A stretch of DNA of 64,000 nt from Lomentospora prolificans (Eukaryota; Ascomycota; Sordariomycetes; Microascales; Microascaceae): NCBI GenBank assembly GCA_029532625.1, contig JARFXM010000006.1, positions 248,001 through 312,000 of the forward strand, read 5' to 3'. Below, piece after piece: positions 55,485 through 64,000 of this stretch. The notes below the pieces were generated by a model. It made no database searches. It was not told where the DNA came from and worked only from the letters and a program-made list of their open reading frames with translations. Position 1 is the stretch's first letter. Each line of letters opens with the position of its first letter. The translations under genes and the position numbers were made by a program.

Positions 55485-57173
55485 TCATGTATTCTCGCCG
55501 ACGGAGACGTGCATCATCCCGGCCTTCGTCTTGCCCACTCCAGCCCCACCAACGGCGACTAACGGTGAAGTTTCTCGGCTTGGCGGAAGTGATGTATTCA
55601 CGCTGGAGTCGCCAGAGTTCTCCGACGTTATAGCCCCACTGTAATCAAGAGAAATGCTGGAAGTCGTTAAGTCGGCCGTTAGGAAGTCGGCAAAGTAATC
55701 CGACTCGGGAAACGAAAGAGGCATATCCAGAAACCCATGGCTGTCCTGGATCGCGGACATCGCCGATTCCAAAGTCATATCTCTAGAATTCACTTCGGCA
55801 CGGGTTGAATCTCGTGCTGATATCTCTCGGCTCTCATCTTGAGCTTCTTCCTTGGTCGTAAGTCCTTGAATGACACCCTGTACGAGGCCAATGACCCTAC
55901 TAACAAGGACGTCCTCGGCCCCGACTAGGAAAAGCCCAAGCTCGTTGTCGATGACCTCTCGTATCTTGGAGGGTAACTCTTCTCTCACCTTATCACAGGC
56001 TCTTTGAATATGGCTGCGAAACCTGTCATCTTGGTCGTAGTCTGCGTAGTCATCTGTGTCAGTGGGGATGCCATCTACTCCTCCTTCGGACTTGCCAGTC
56101 TCTTTGAATCTGGAAGTTGGCTGCTTACAAGGTGAAGGCATCTTAGAATGGTCGTCATTAGGAAAAAGGGTGCGGTACATGTCCCTCCATTTCTCGAGTT
56201 CCGACATGCCTGTCGGCTGCCGACCTCTCAGTTCTCCGAGCTGGGCGGTCGTATACCCTTCGATAGGGTCGACTTCCCCAACCTCGTCGCGCAAGACACA
56301 CTGTGTCGTTTCCCGAAGATGATCCTTGAGCAGTTTATCTGTTCGGAAGAGTTGTTGGCATCGCACGCATGGGAGGGCCCGCGCGTGCTTCCGCATGACA
56401 TGTTCCCTAGATGGGCGCGTTAGCAAGCCGCTCTACGCCACCGGGGAAATTGCTAAGAACCCTGACTTACTTGACACGAGAATAGGTTTCCCAGCCGGGG
56501 CCTTGACAAGTCTTACAGTCTTTGAACTTTTCCGGATCTCGTTTGTAATAGGGGCACGCCAGTCTATGATGTTTGGTTTTAGCTCTCTTGGCGCCCTTGC
56601 CAATATTTCTCCCACCCCCTTTGCCGCCATTCTCTTGGGGAGGGGGGCTTTCATCATCGCTGTCGCCTCTGCTGAACTGCCTCTTTCGACCGGCCAGTTT
56701 CTCAGTGCCCGAACCGGGGCCGAATGACTTTGAATCGTTTCGCCCTTCAGTCGAGCTCGACTGATCGCCATTGTCATCTTGGGCTTCATCAACTTTGACA
56801 AGTTGACGCTCCAACCATATCTCAAAAATCTCCATCACGTTGTTTAGAATCTTATCCTTTTCTTCTCGAAGCCGGCGGGATGTGTACCGCGCTATGCCGG
56901 CCTCCAACCCTTTGTCTCTCACCGGTCCGTTCAAGACCGGGGCACAATCAGGGCACTCTGCAACGTGATTCGCACCGGGGGTATGTGTCATCGGATGACT
57001 GGTGATTCCCTACCGTTAACTGTTAGTTAGTCCAACTTCTTGCAATTCTGGATATGCCTCCTCGACTGTGTACCAACCTGTGATACCAATGTCTCTGCTA
57101 AAGACTCTTGTGGGTTTATTACTGCGTTCTGGTGTGTCCGATTCTTGCAAGGATCAGGATTTCCCTGGGCCAT
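55485..57173 (-). CDS. C2H2 zinc-finger protein of unknown target
   Basis: Exons 57173-57078, 57009-56471 and 56406-55485 encode 518 residues. ATG 57173 (MAQGNPDP) is used; further in-frame ATGs lie upstream to 57323. The N-terminal third is Gly/Lys/Ser-rich, with possible nuclear-localisation clusters (KGAKRAKTKHHR). A double finger follows: LACPYYKRDPEKFKDCKTCQ leading to VKEHVMRKHA (Cys-Cys-His-His), then LPCVRCQQLFRTDKLLKDHL ending in C. Splicing of exon 2 to exon 3 completes the first finger. This CPYYKxDPxxxxxC...VKxHxxRKH layout is common in ascomycete proteins annotated only as C2H2 type. The C-terminal half is acidic with helix-forming stretches (FRSHIQRACDKVREELPSKI). DNA binding is plausible but unproved. 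Confidence 0.78.
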
Positions 57174-58371
57174 CTCTGTTCTTCCATAGAGCAACCCCAT
57201 AGGCCGATGGTGGCTTCTTGTGAGAACAACAGAGTTCAAGTGCCTAAACTGGCTTTTTATGGAAGCCTTATATGAGGTTGGTCGGCCGGTTAGATGCGGG
57301 ATCGTAAGCATCTCAGCAGCCACGAGTTACTTTAATTGAGGGTGAGCATCATTTAATGACTTCTAGTGCGTGCTATGATATAAAGGCTGCTGTTAGTACA
57401 AAGCGAGATGTATGGATAGCGGAATATAGAGAGGGGGCATACTTGGCCGGTGTAGAGTGAACTTCTCGCGAGGATCGCTGGATCGCTTGGTAAGAGGAGA
57501 AGGTCGGCATCAATTGAAAAAGGTGGACAACGCCAGCGTATTTATATCCACCGTCCCCAAGGCTGGGATGAGTGAGTAATCTCCCCAGTTCTCCTCCGAG
57601 CAGTCGCTCGCTCGCTCGCTGCATAGGGAGTGCGCGACTGCGCGTAGAGCTTGCCATAGCACGGCTCTCTTCGGGACGGGATCCATCTACCTCCGTATTC
57701 TCTTGCCATTTGGGGAAAAACGCCTTAACCGGATTCTGCGCGAATGGGTGTTCGAAACACGTTGTGTCAACCACCGGGAGACAGCGTTTCCAGAACTGGC
57801 GAGTCAGTGCCAGCTATCTCATGCAAAACGCGCGTAATAGTGCGGCACGCACTTATGTCGCACAACATGCCGCCGGTATGCTCGCCATAGTGTCCTTGCG
57901 TACGACTTGTATCTTCAGTTGCGATGCTAGATACAACCTGCCCTAATCTGGAGGTTATCGTGTCGGGCAAAGGGCTTAGCAACAATGGGGCTGCAAGGTG
58001 CTGAGAGGCATCGCGTGCTTAGCACGATGATGGTCTCGAAAGCACCAGGCTGTTCGCGATCTTCTATATTGCGCGAGGGCGCTAGGCTGGTATATGGGTG
58101 CAAAATACGATCTTCACACCTGAGCGGCGAGTGCAATATCCCAATTCGACGTGATGGATAAGTTAAAGCCTTCGTCATCTTGGAAGAAGCTTGTTGTGGC
58201 CGAGAGATGATGATGGAAACGCATAAAAAGCGCTGATATTCCGCGAGATTGAGCAGGTTTCTTTCGGCATCAGAAATACAGAGAGCTGCTTCCCTTTGAA
58301 GGATTAAGCTAACTCGGCAAGAAGACGTTGACTCAAGACCAAGTCGAAGAACGTAGAACGAATCCGCCATC
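57174..58371. other. Divergent intergenic region
   Basis: 1.2 kb between the starts of the zinc-finger gene (-) and the small gene at 58372 (+). A CGCT tandem repeat lies at about 57602-57621. A 133-codon open frame on the minus strand (57373-57774) overlaps this repeat and shows no family motif, so it is not annotated. Confidence 0.5.
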
Positions 58372-58896
58372 ATGACCGGCCTCCCTGCTCTCTCAACACC
58401 CGCTCCCCCAACGGCTACGGCCATCCTCAACCCAGCCAGGCAAGTCCTTCGACCCGACTTTTGTCTCAACAATAGAAAAAACATGACCCCTTTCAATCGT
58501 ATAGACTAACTTTACGGATATAGTCCCTTGTACCGCATCAATGCTCTCCTGAATTCGGATGCCCCCATCTCCGAGAGGCTCGCCGCCCTGGCAAACGAGG
58601 GGGTAATGGGCTCGACCTTAACAAATGGTGGGACGTCTAAACAAGCCGGCGCACATGAGCGCTTTCAAGCTCTAGACGTGGCCACCGACCAATTGCTGAG
58701 TTTGATCCAATCCGATAAATCCGATGTCGCCGCGGCACCGAGACCGTCACCGACTGGCTCGCCTGAGGATTCGCTCGTTGCTTGGACTGATGAGTTTATT
58801 TCACTGTCTTCTCGAGGAGGGGTTGGCATGCAAGGTGATGGGTTGGTTGCCTTGACAAGGACAGGGGCGCATTCTCCGTGTTCTTCTCCTCTATGA
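58372..58896 (+). CDS. Small orphan protein, GC-AG intron
   Basis: Exons 58372-58439 and 58524-58896 encode 146 residues. The N-terminus is Pro/Thr/Ala-rich and the junction gives AILNPASPLYRINALLNSD, followed by APISERLAALANEGVM, which looks like a short helical domain. The rest (ERFQALDVATDQLLSLIQSD, then Ser/Pro/Gly) is less structured. The intron begins GCAAGT rather than GT, with a good ACTAAC branch and GATATAG acceptor. No GT donor in phase was found nearby. I do not recognise the family, and the protein has no signal peptide or membrane helix. Function unknown. Confidence 0.6.
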
Positions 58897-59888
58897 GGCT
58901 TGATTTACAGACCGAGGCGGCAAGGCTGAAGACTCGTTCCAAATAGAGGGTGATAGACTAATGCCCGCATAAAAGCTTCTTTTCCCTTTCTGGTTCTGTC
59001 CCTCTGACTTTGGTTTGTTCTATTGGTTGATAGCTTGAAGATGGCTCAGGCGCGCTCAATGTGGAGAATGTGTTGCTGCCCAACTGCTCGATGAAGGTTC
59101 CGATCTACGAAATAAACGTACGATTGTTGTAGGTGCTGACCACCCTTCCATGCAGTGAATTGCCAGCAGTCCAAGGCCGGCACATGTGTGGCAATGGCCC
59201 CCGTTTCACCTGATGGGAATATGAATGGACATGCCCAGAGTTGATTGGCCGTTGACGAAGCAGCCTAATGGTGCTAGAGTAGGCCTGGGCGAGATGATGC
59301 TGGGGTGAAGATGTTAATACACTATTAGCAGGGGCCGGTCTGCTGGTGATGATGTCTCATACACGGTCTCTCCCTCTCTCCACCAGCTGTCGCCCATACT
59401 ACCACCGGAAAAGAGGCCCGGCGCAGGGCTTCATCTTCGGACCCCGTCCGATACAATACACTGAAGACCAGAAGTCGAGGGCACGTCATAGCAATACGGA
59501 AGGGAGAAACGGTGCAGGCAGCCCTGTCCTCCACTTCTCAGGAAATGAAACAATAACGCACGTTCGTAAAATCAATTAAAGACAACGAAACCCCAGATTC
59601 CATCACGTTCGTACGGGTTACACGTATGAGATTACCCCCATTCTTGTGCAATTCTTTTTTACAACCCATCCTTCCCTCATGAGAATTACGCATTTAAATC
59701 AATAAAAACACTCTGCTCCATGCTGCGCCCTCAGCTACCCATTCGGCTGTGGCAGGGGTCTCCAGGGGAGACCGACCGCGCCAGATCGATTAGATGAGCC
59801 GATGGCGGTGTCACATCACGCCGCTGGGGATAATAATACAGGGGAAAGGAGATACCGATGGGGTTGCGTCCCACACTGGCGTAATCCC
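58897..59888. other. Convergent intergenic region
   Basis: About 1 kb between the small orphan gene stop (+) and the clathrin heavy chain stop (-). No gene, RNA or repeat was recognised. Confidence 0.55.
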
Positions 59889-62800
59889 CTAGTACCCGAA
59901 ACCAGTAGGCTGCGGCGCGAAACCGTTGGTCTGCTGGTACGGCATCGGGGACGGCGAGGGCTGACCCATGCCGCCGGCGGGGCCTGCGGTAATCATGAGA
60001 CGACCGGTACCGAGAATGGGCGCGGAGCTCTCGTCCGTCTCTTGCTCTTTCTCCTTAGCTTTGCGGGCCTCGTTGTCGGCCTTAAGGAGGGCAAGTTCCT
60101 TGGTCTGCTGGCTGAGCATGTTGATCATGTACGGCATAGTGAAGTCATTGAGACCGTGGCGCCATGAGAGCTCAAGAATGAGGTCGGGGCGGAGGAGGTC
60201 ATAGCAAGCGTAGAGCATGCCGACATAGCACTCGCGACTACCAATGTCGACAAACTACAAAAAGGTCAGTAAATGGTGACAGAGTAGAGTCCCATGGAAC
60301 GACTTACGTAACGGATCAACTCCTCGACAACGTCGGCCTTGCCAGAAATGGCCGCCGTCTCAATGGCATCTTTGAAGAGCTTATCCTGCTTGGATAGAGC
60401 AATCGACTTCTCCCATCGCTTGTTCTTGCGGTAAATGCTGGCAGCGATCTGGCGGAAGAAGATGAGGTCATGTTTCTCGAGGCGCGAGGCAAGGGCCACG
60501 GCGTCATAGTTGTCGTAGTTTTCAACCGAGTCGCGGAGTGTCTTGTAGTCCTCCTCCTCAATGAGCAGATCGTTAATCGCATCGTTCACGGTGCGTTTGT
60601 TCTGGCCCTGGACATTGAGAAGGAAGGGTTTGATTAGGGGCAGGTCGTCATTCTTCTGGAACATCTTAACGACACGGTTAACGTCGATGCGGGGCGTGAG
60701 AGCTTGAAGGAGGTCGGTAAGAAGCGAAGGGTGCTGCTCAAGGTAGAAGCGGATGGCACGATAGTAGATCTCGAGGTTGGCTACCTTGACGACAATCTCC
60801 TTGAATTGCTGGTGCTCCCACGAATTCTCAGGATGGTCGATGACAGCCAGGGCGGCATTGTCAAACTCATCATAGTGGTAGTAGCAGAAGACAAGTTCGG
60901 GCCACAAGTTAGCATCCTCGCAAGCACGAATCATCTTGGGCATGTTGACGCGGCTCCAGAACAGCTTCAGGTGCTCCATGAGCTTCTCAGGATGGTACTT
61001 AGACAGGGCAATGCCGAGCTCAGTAAACATACCCATATGGGCACGCTCGAGGCCAAGACCCTGCTCGAGGAGGTTGATGAGCTCGTCAAAGTAGCCGTTG
61101 TGCTCATACTGCTTGACAAGGGTCTGGAGTTGTTCAGCATCAACAATAAGGTTGAGGCCACAAATCTGGGCGAGACGGAACTCCTTCTTGCCGACACACG
61201 CCTCGTGTACCTCCTTCCACACTTTAATGTTGTTGGCCTTGCGGGCACACTCAACAGCCGCCTGGTAGTCCTCAAGGTGAACGAGCGTGGTGGCAAGCTT
61301 GGCCCAGTTGGAGATGCTGCTGAAGAAAATTTTGGCGGCCTGGAAGAGACCCTCGGCGTAGGCCTTGTCACCCGACTCCTCAATGTTAGCAACGTTAGTG
61401 CCACGGAGGAAGTCCTCGAGCTCGATGAGCTGGTCAAGACGAGCGTAGCAGAAAGCGAGGGCTGTGTCAATGGCAGGCTCGCGCATCGTTTTGCGGGCCA
61501 TGCGCAGGAACTTGATGAGGTCCTCATCCTTGCCAGCGTGGACGGCGATCTCAATGACTTCTTCGTAGTTTTTAGCATCCTCGGCTTTGATGTATGACTC
61601 GATGGCGTCGCTCACACGGAGACCGTCGAGCTGGGCCTTGGCCACCGTGCTCCAGACTTCGGCGAGATCGACTTCCTCGGCAAAGGCCTGGGCGCGGTCG
61701 ATGCTAACGACATTATCGACAAGGACCTTGACAGCGCCGGAGTTATCGCCCGTCTTCTTGAAAATTTCGAAGGCCTCCTCATACAGACCAACATCAATAC
61801 ACGCCGACGCAATATCGGGGGCGCTGAAACCATCGAGACGGTGAATGTAGTCCATCACGCGGCCCTTGTCAGCCTTGGCAGCGGTAAACATGAGAAGGTT
61901 CTGGAGGTTCTGGTTGTCGCTGAAGGGCGAGGGCTCGAGGACAATCTTCTCCAAGAGCTCAATAAGTTCTAGAGGGAGATCAGCAGCGAGGAAGGCCGCA
62001 ACGGCCTCGGATACCTTGCTCGGGTCGGTGGACTCGGGGACAGCGGTCGAGATAACCTGGTCGACGACGGAGCGACGGTGAATGTTATTCTCGCTGAGGA
62101 CAAACATCCAGAGCTCACGATCGGCTCGGTCAAGGAGGTAGCGGGCCTGGGCACGATACATGTTGTTCTCATTGGTAACATTGACGAGTTCGAGATCATT
62201 TTGGCCCTTGGAGTACGCAATATAGGCCAGGTTAGGGTCACGCTTTTCGCAATATTTACCGACAACAAGCGAGTCGTACTGGTCGTTCTCCTTGAGGAAC
62301 TTTTCAGGGTTGTTGTTGGAGTCAATGTAAATCTTGGCGAGCGCATTGTACACGGCCTGCTGCTGGTTCCCGGCTGCAAGGGTGGCCTCGAGGAAGGGTA
62401 GAAGGATTTTGAGACGGTTGCGAGTCTCAACCTCAGAGACGAGTTCGTCAATGGGTACTGAAGCAGGGTTAACGGTGGCAAGGAGCTTCTTGATGATGTC
62501 CTCTTCGCAGTCAACATCGAGGAGGCCCCCAATGACGGCGGGGGTTCGAGCGGGGTTAACGCGCTGGACATACGACTCAATGGCGTGGAACTGCTTGTTC
62601 TGGTACAAAAAGAGAACGAGGTCGTGAACGAAGTTGAAGCGGTCGCAGACGATGATGAGTGGTAGCTGCTCGGGGAGCTTAGCCTCCTTAAGGAAGTTTT
62701 TGACTTTTTCGGGGTTGTAGTGATTGCTGTCGCGGCAGATACGCTCAACTTCGTTGAACTGGCCTAGCTTAGTAGCGGCTTCGATATATTTGAAGTGGAC

Positions 62801-64000
62801 GTCTGCGTCCTCGGAGAGGTTGACAACGCTTCCCAAGTAGTAGAAGAGGCCCTCGGCGGTCTTGTATTTTTCGAACAGGTCGATCAGGCGGACGGGTCCG
62901 AGGAGATCCGAGTACTTCGTGGCGATCTGGACAACGGCCTGAAGGTTCTGGCGGATATTATGCTTCATCATGGCGTCGAGACAGTCGAGCGACTGCTCTA
63001 CCGAGAGGCGACCGAAGAAGCCGACGAGCCAGTCGAGACTGAAGTTAGGAAGCCCAGCAATGTTGATAATGACTCGCTTGACGGCGGCAGGGTCCTCATA
63101 TAGCTCCAGGGCCTTCTGAGCAAGACCAGCCTGCTCGCACAGGGTGGCAATGCGGGTCTTGTCGAAGTGCGAAAACATGTCGTTGCCAAGAATAGCGTCA
63201 GCTACCTGAGGCGCGTTCAACAGATTCATCTCAAGTAGGCGGGTCTGCAAGTGGCCCTGTTCCGGTTTGTTCTCCTTGAGAGCATCAAGGAGGAATGCAG
63301 TGGCCTGCTGTACCATGCCCTGACTTTGGAAAATATCGACGACGCGCTCGATGTCAACCAGGGAGCCGCCCTCGTGGTTGGCGAGGGAGGTGGCGAACTC
63401 GGCACCCTTCTCCGGGTTCACGCGAACAATGTGCTGTAGAAGCTGCACAAAATCAGGCTGGTAGCCAGTCTGGGCCGAGTAGGGGAGGATCTTCTCGAAT
63501 TGGCCCGTTTCGGCGAAACCGGCAACGACTTTCTGGGGCACGTTTGCCTTGAGGTAAATAGCAAGGGCCATGTTGATGTCATGGGGGCGGACGAGATCAC
63601 CCAGCTGCTCGGAGCAGTCCAACTTATCTTCCTTAAGCCACTTCTCCAATAGGTTCTTGCGATTTTGCGCAAGCACGGGTTGGGCGAGCTCCAAGGTCTC
63701 GTGCTTGTTAAGCCCGCCCTTGTCGAGGAGGAGGCCAAAGTATTGCAGAATAAACGTCATCTGGCCAGGTTGGGCCGGAAGCCGCTTAAATTTCTCGATG
63801 GTCTGCGGTGTTCGGAGGAAACCACGAGGAGAGTTGGCGGCAATTTTAGCCGCCTCCATGTATTGGCCAGCATTGAAGAGCTGCTCGAACTGACGGCCGT
63901 ACAAGTCGTCAGCGCCGGGGAGGCCACCACGAGACGCGAGCTTGACGGCCATCTCCGAGTTGGCTGGGTTCTGCAGGAGGTAGGGAATCATATTGTTCTC
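59889..64000 (-). CDS. chc1: Clathrin heavy chain, 5' end missing
   Basis: Two exons are visible, 64000-60308 (open to the edge) and 60254-59889, encoding the last 1352 residues; the N-terminal propeller and start lie outside. The entry sequence has NPANSEMAVKLASRGGLPGA and DDLYGRQFEQLFNAGQYMEA, the start of the leg. Repeated CHCR helices follow, e.g. LLEKWLKEDKLDCSEQLGDL, KYCEKRDPNLAYIAYSKGQ and AYEFDNAA-type segments near FCYYHYDEFDNAALAVIDHP. The C-terminal exon holds SRECYVGMLYACYDLLRPD, then LILELSWRHGLNDFTMPYMI (trimerisation region), and ends in a Gly/Pro/Gln-rich tail. It forms the triskelion of coated vesicles at the plasma membrane, Golgi and endosomes. The intron is GTAAGT...TTTGTAG, 53 nt. 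Confidence 0.97.

Noticed and set aside
56406..57009. Possible NLR/P-loop protein: the zinc-finger protein's C-terminus contains GGAGVGKT, a match to Walker A.
   Set aside because: The match is within the last 20 or so residues of 518, with no room for an NTPase fold and no Walker B. It is a chance match in a Gly-rich tail.
57373..57774. 133-codon minus-strand frame as a gene.
   Set aside because: It overlaps a CGCT tandem repeat, has no recognisable motif, and lies in the shared promoter region of two genes.
1..64000. Transposons, CRISPR arrays, rRNA, or viral insertions.
   Set aside because: No transposase, reverse transcriptase, integrase or capsid motifs, no terminal repeats and no regularly spaced repeats were found on either strand by reading.

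Overview
The window is a stretch of nuclear DNA from a filamentous ascomycete, most likely a Sordariomycete. Evidence: short introns (about 50-110 nt) with GTRNGT donors, CTAAC-type branch sites a few bases before the AG, and fungal-type members of SWR1, clathrin, DPAP B, arylamine N-acetyltransferase and the PREG/Pho80 cyclin. No RNA gene, transposon protein, CRISPR array or prokaryotic signal was recognised. All gene models below were spliced by hand; in each complete model the exon lengths sum to a multiple of three.

Layout. 0-10 kb: 3' end of the methylthioribose-1-phosphate isomerase gene, a convergent secreted M20 carboxypeptidase, a 4-kb gene-free interval, a five-exon gene of unknown function, and the complex I NDUFB8-type subunit, which shares a 0.7-kb divergent promoter region with SWR1. 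10-17 kb: the intronless SWR1 ATPase and a short coiled-coil (SCOC-like) protein gene. 17.3-27.4 kb: a 10-kb gene-free divergent interval. 27-34 kb: an ACS-family MFS transporter and a cAMP-receptor-like GPCR. 34-44 kb: vacuolar-type dipeptidyl aminopeptidase, a YbjQ/UPF0145 protein, arylamine N-acetyltransferase and a Pho80/PREG-like cyclin. 43.8-49.8 kb: a second large gene-free interval. 49.8-64 kb: a small fungal protein (possibly DUF6914), proteasome subunit beta1 (PRE3), an Erv2-like sulfhydryl oxidase, a C2H2 zinc-finger protein, a small orphan protein, and most of the clathrin heavy chain gene, which runs off the right edge.

The genes are mainly unrelated housekeeping functions: methionine salvage, respiration, chromatin, proteolysis, ER oxidation, vesicle coats and phosphate control. 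They do not form a biosynthetic cluster, and I found no clear candidate for a new multi-gene system. The points most worth a second look are the 15-nt micro-exon carrying the catalytic threonine of the proteasome gene, an 18-C tract that could switch the GPCR start between reading frames, a nested direct/inverted repeat near 37.5 kb, the gene deserts with recurrent GCTGGC/GCCAGC words, and two orphan genes.
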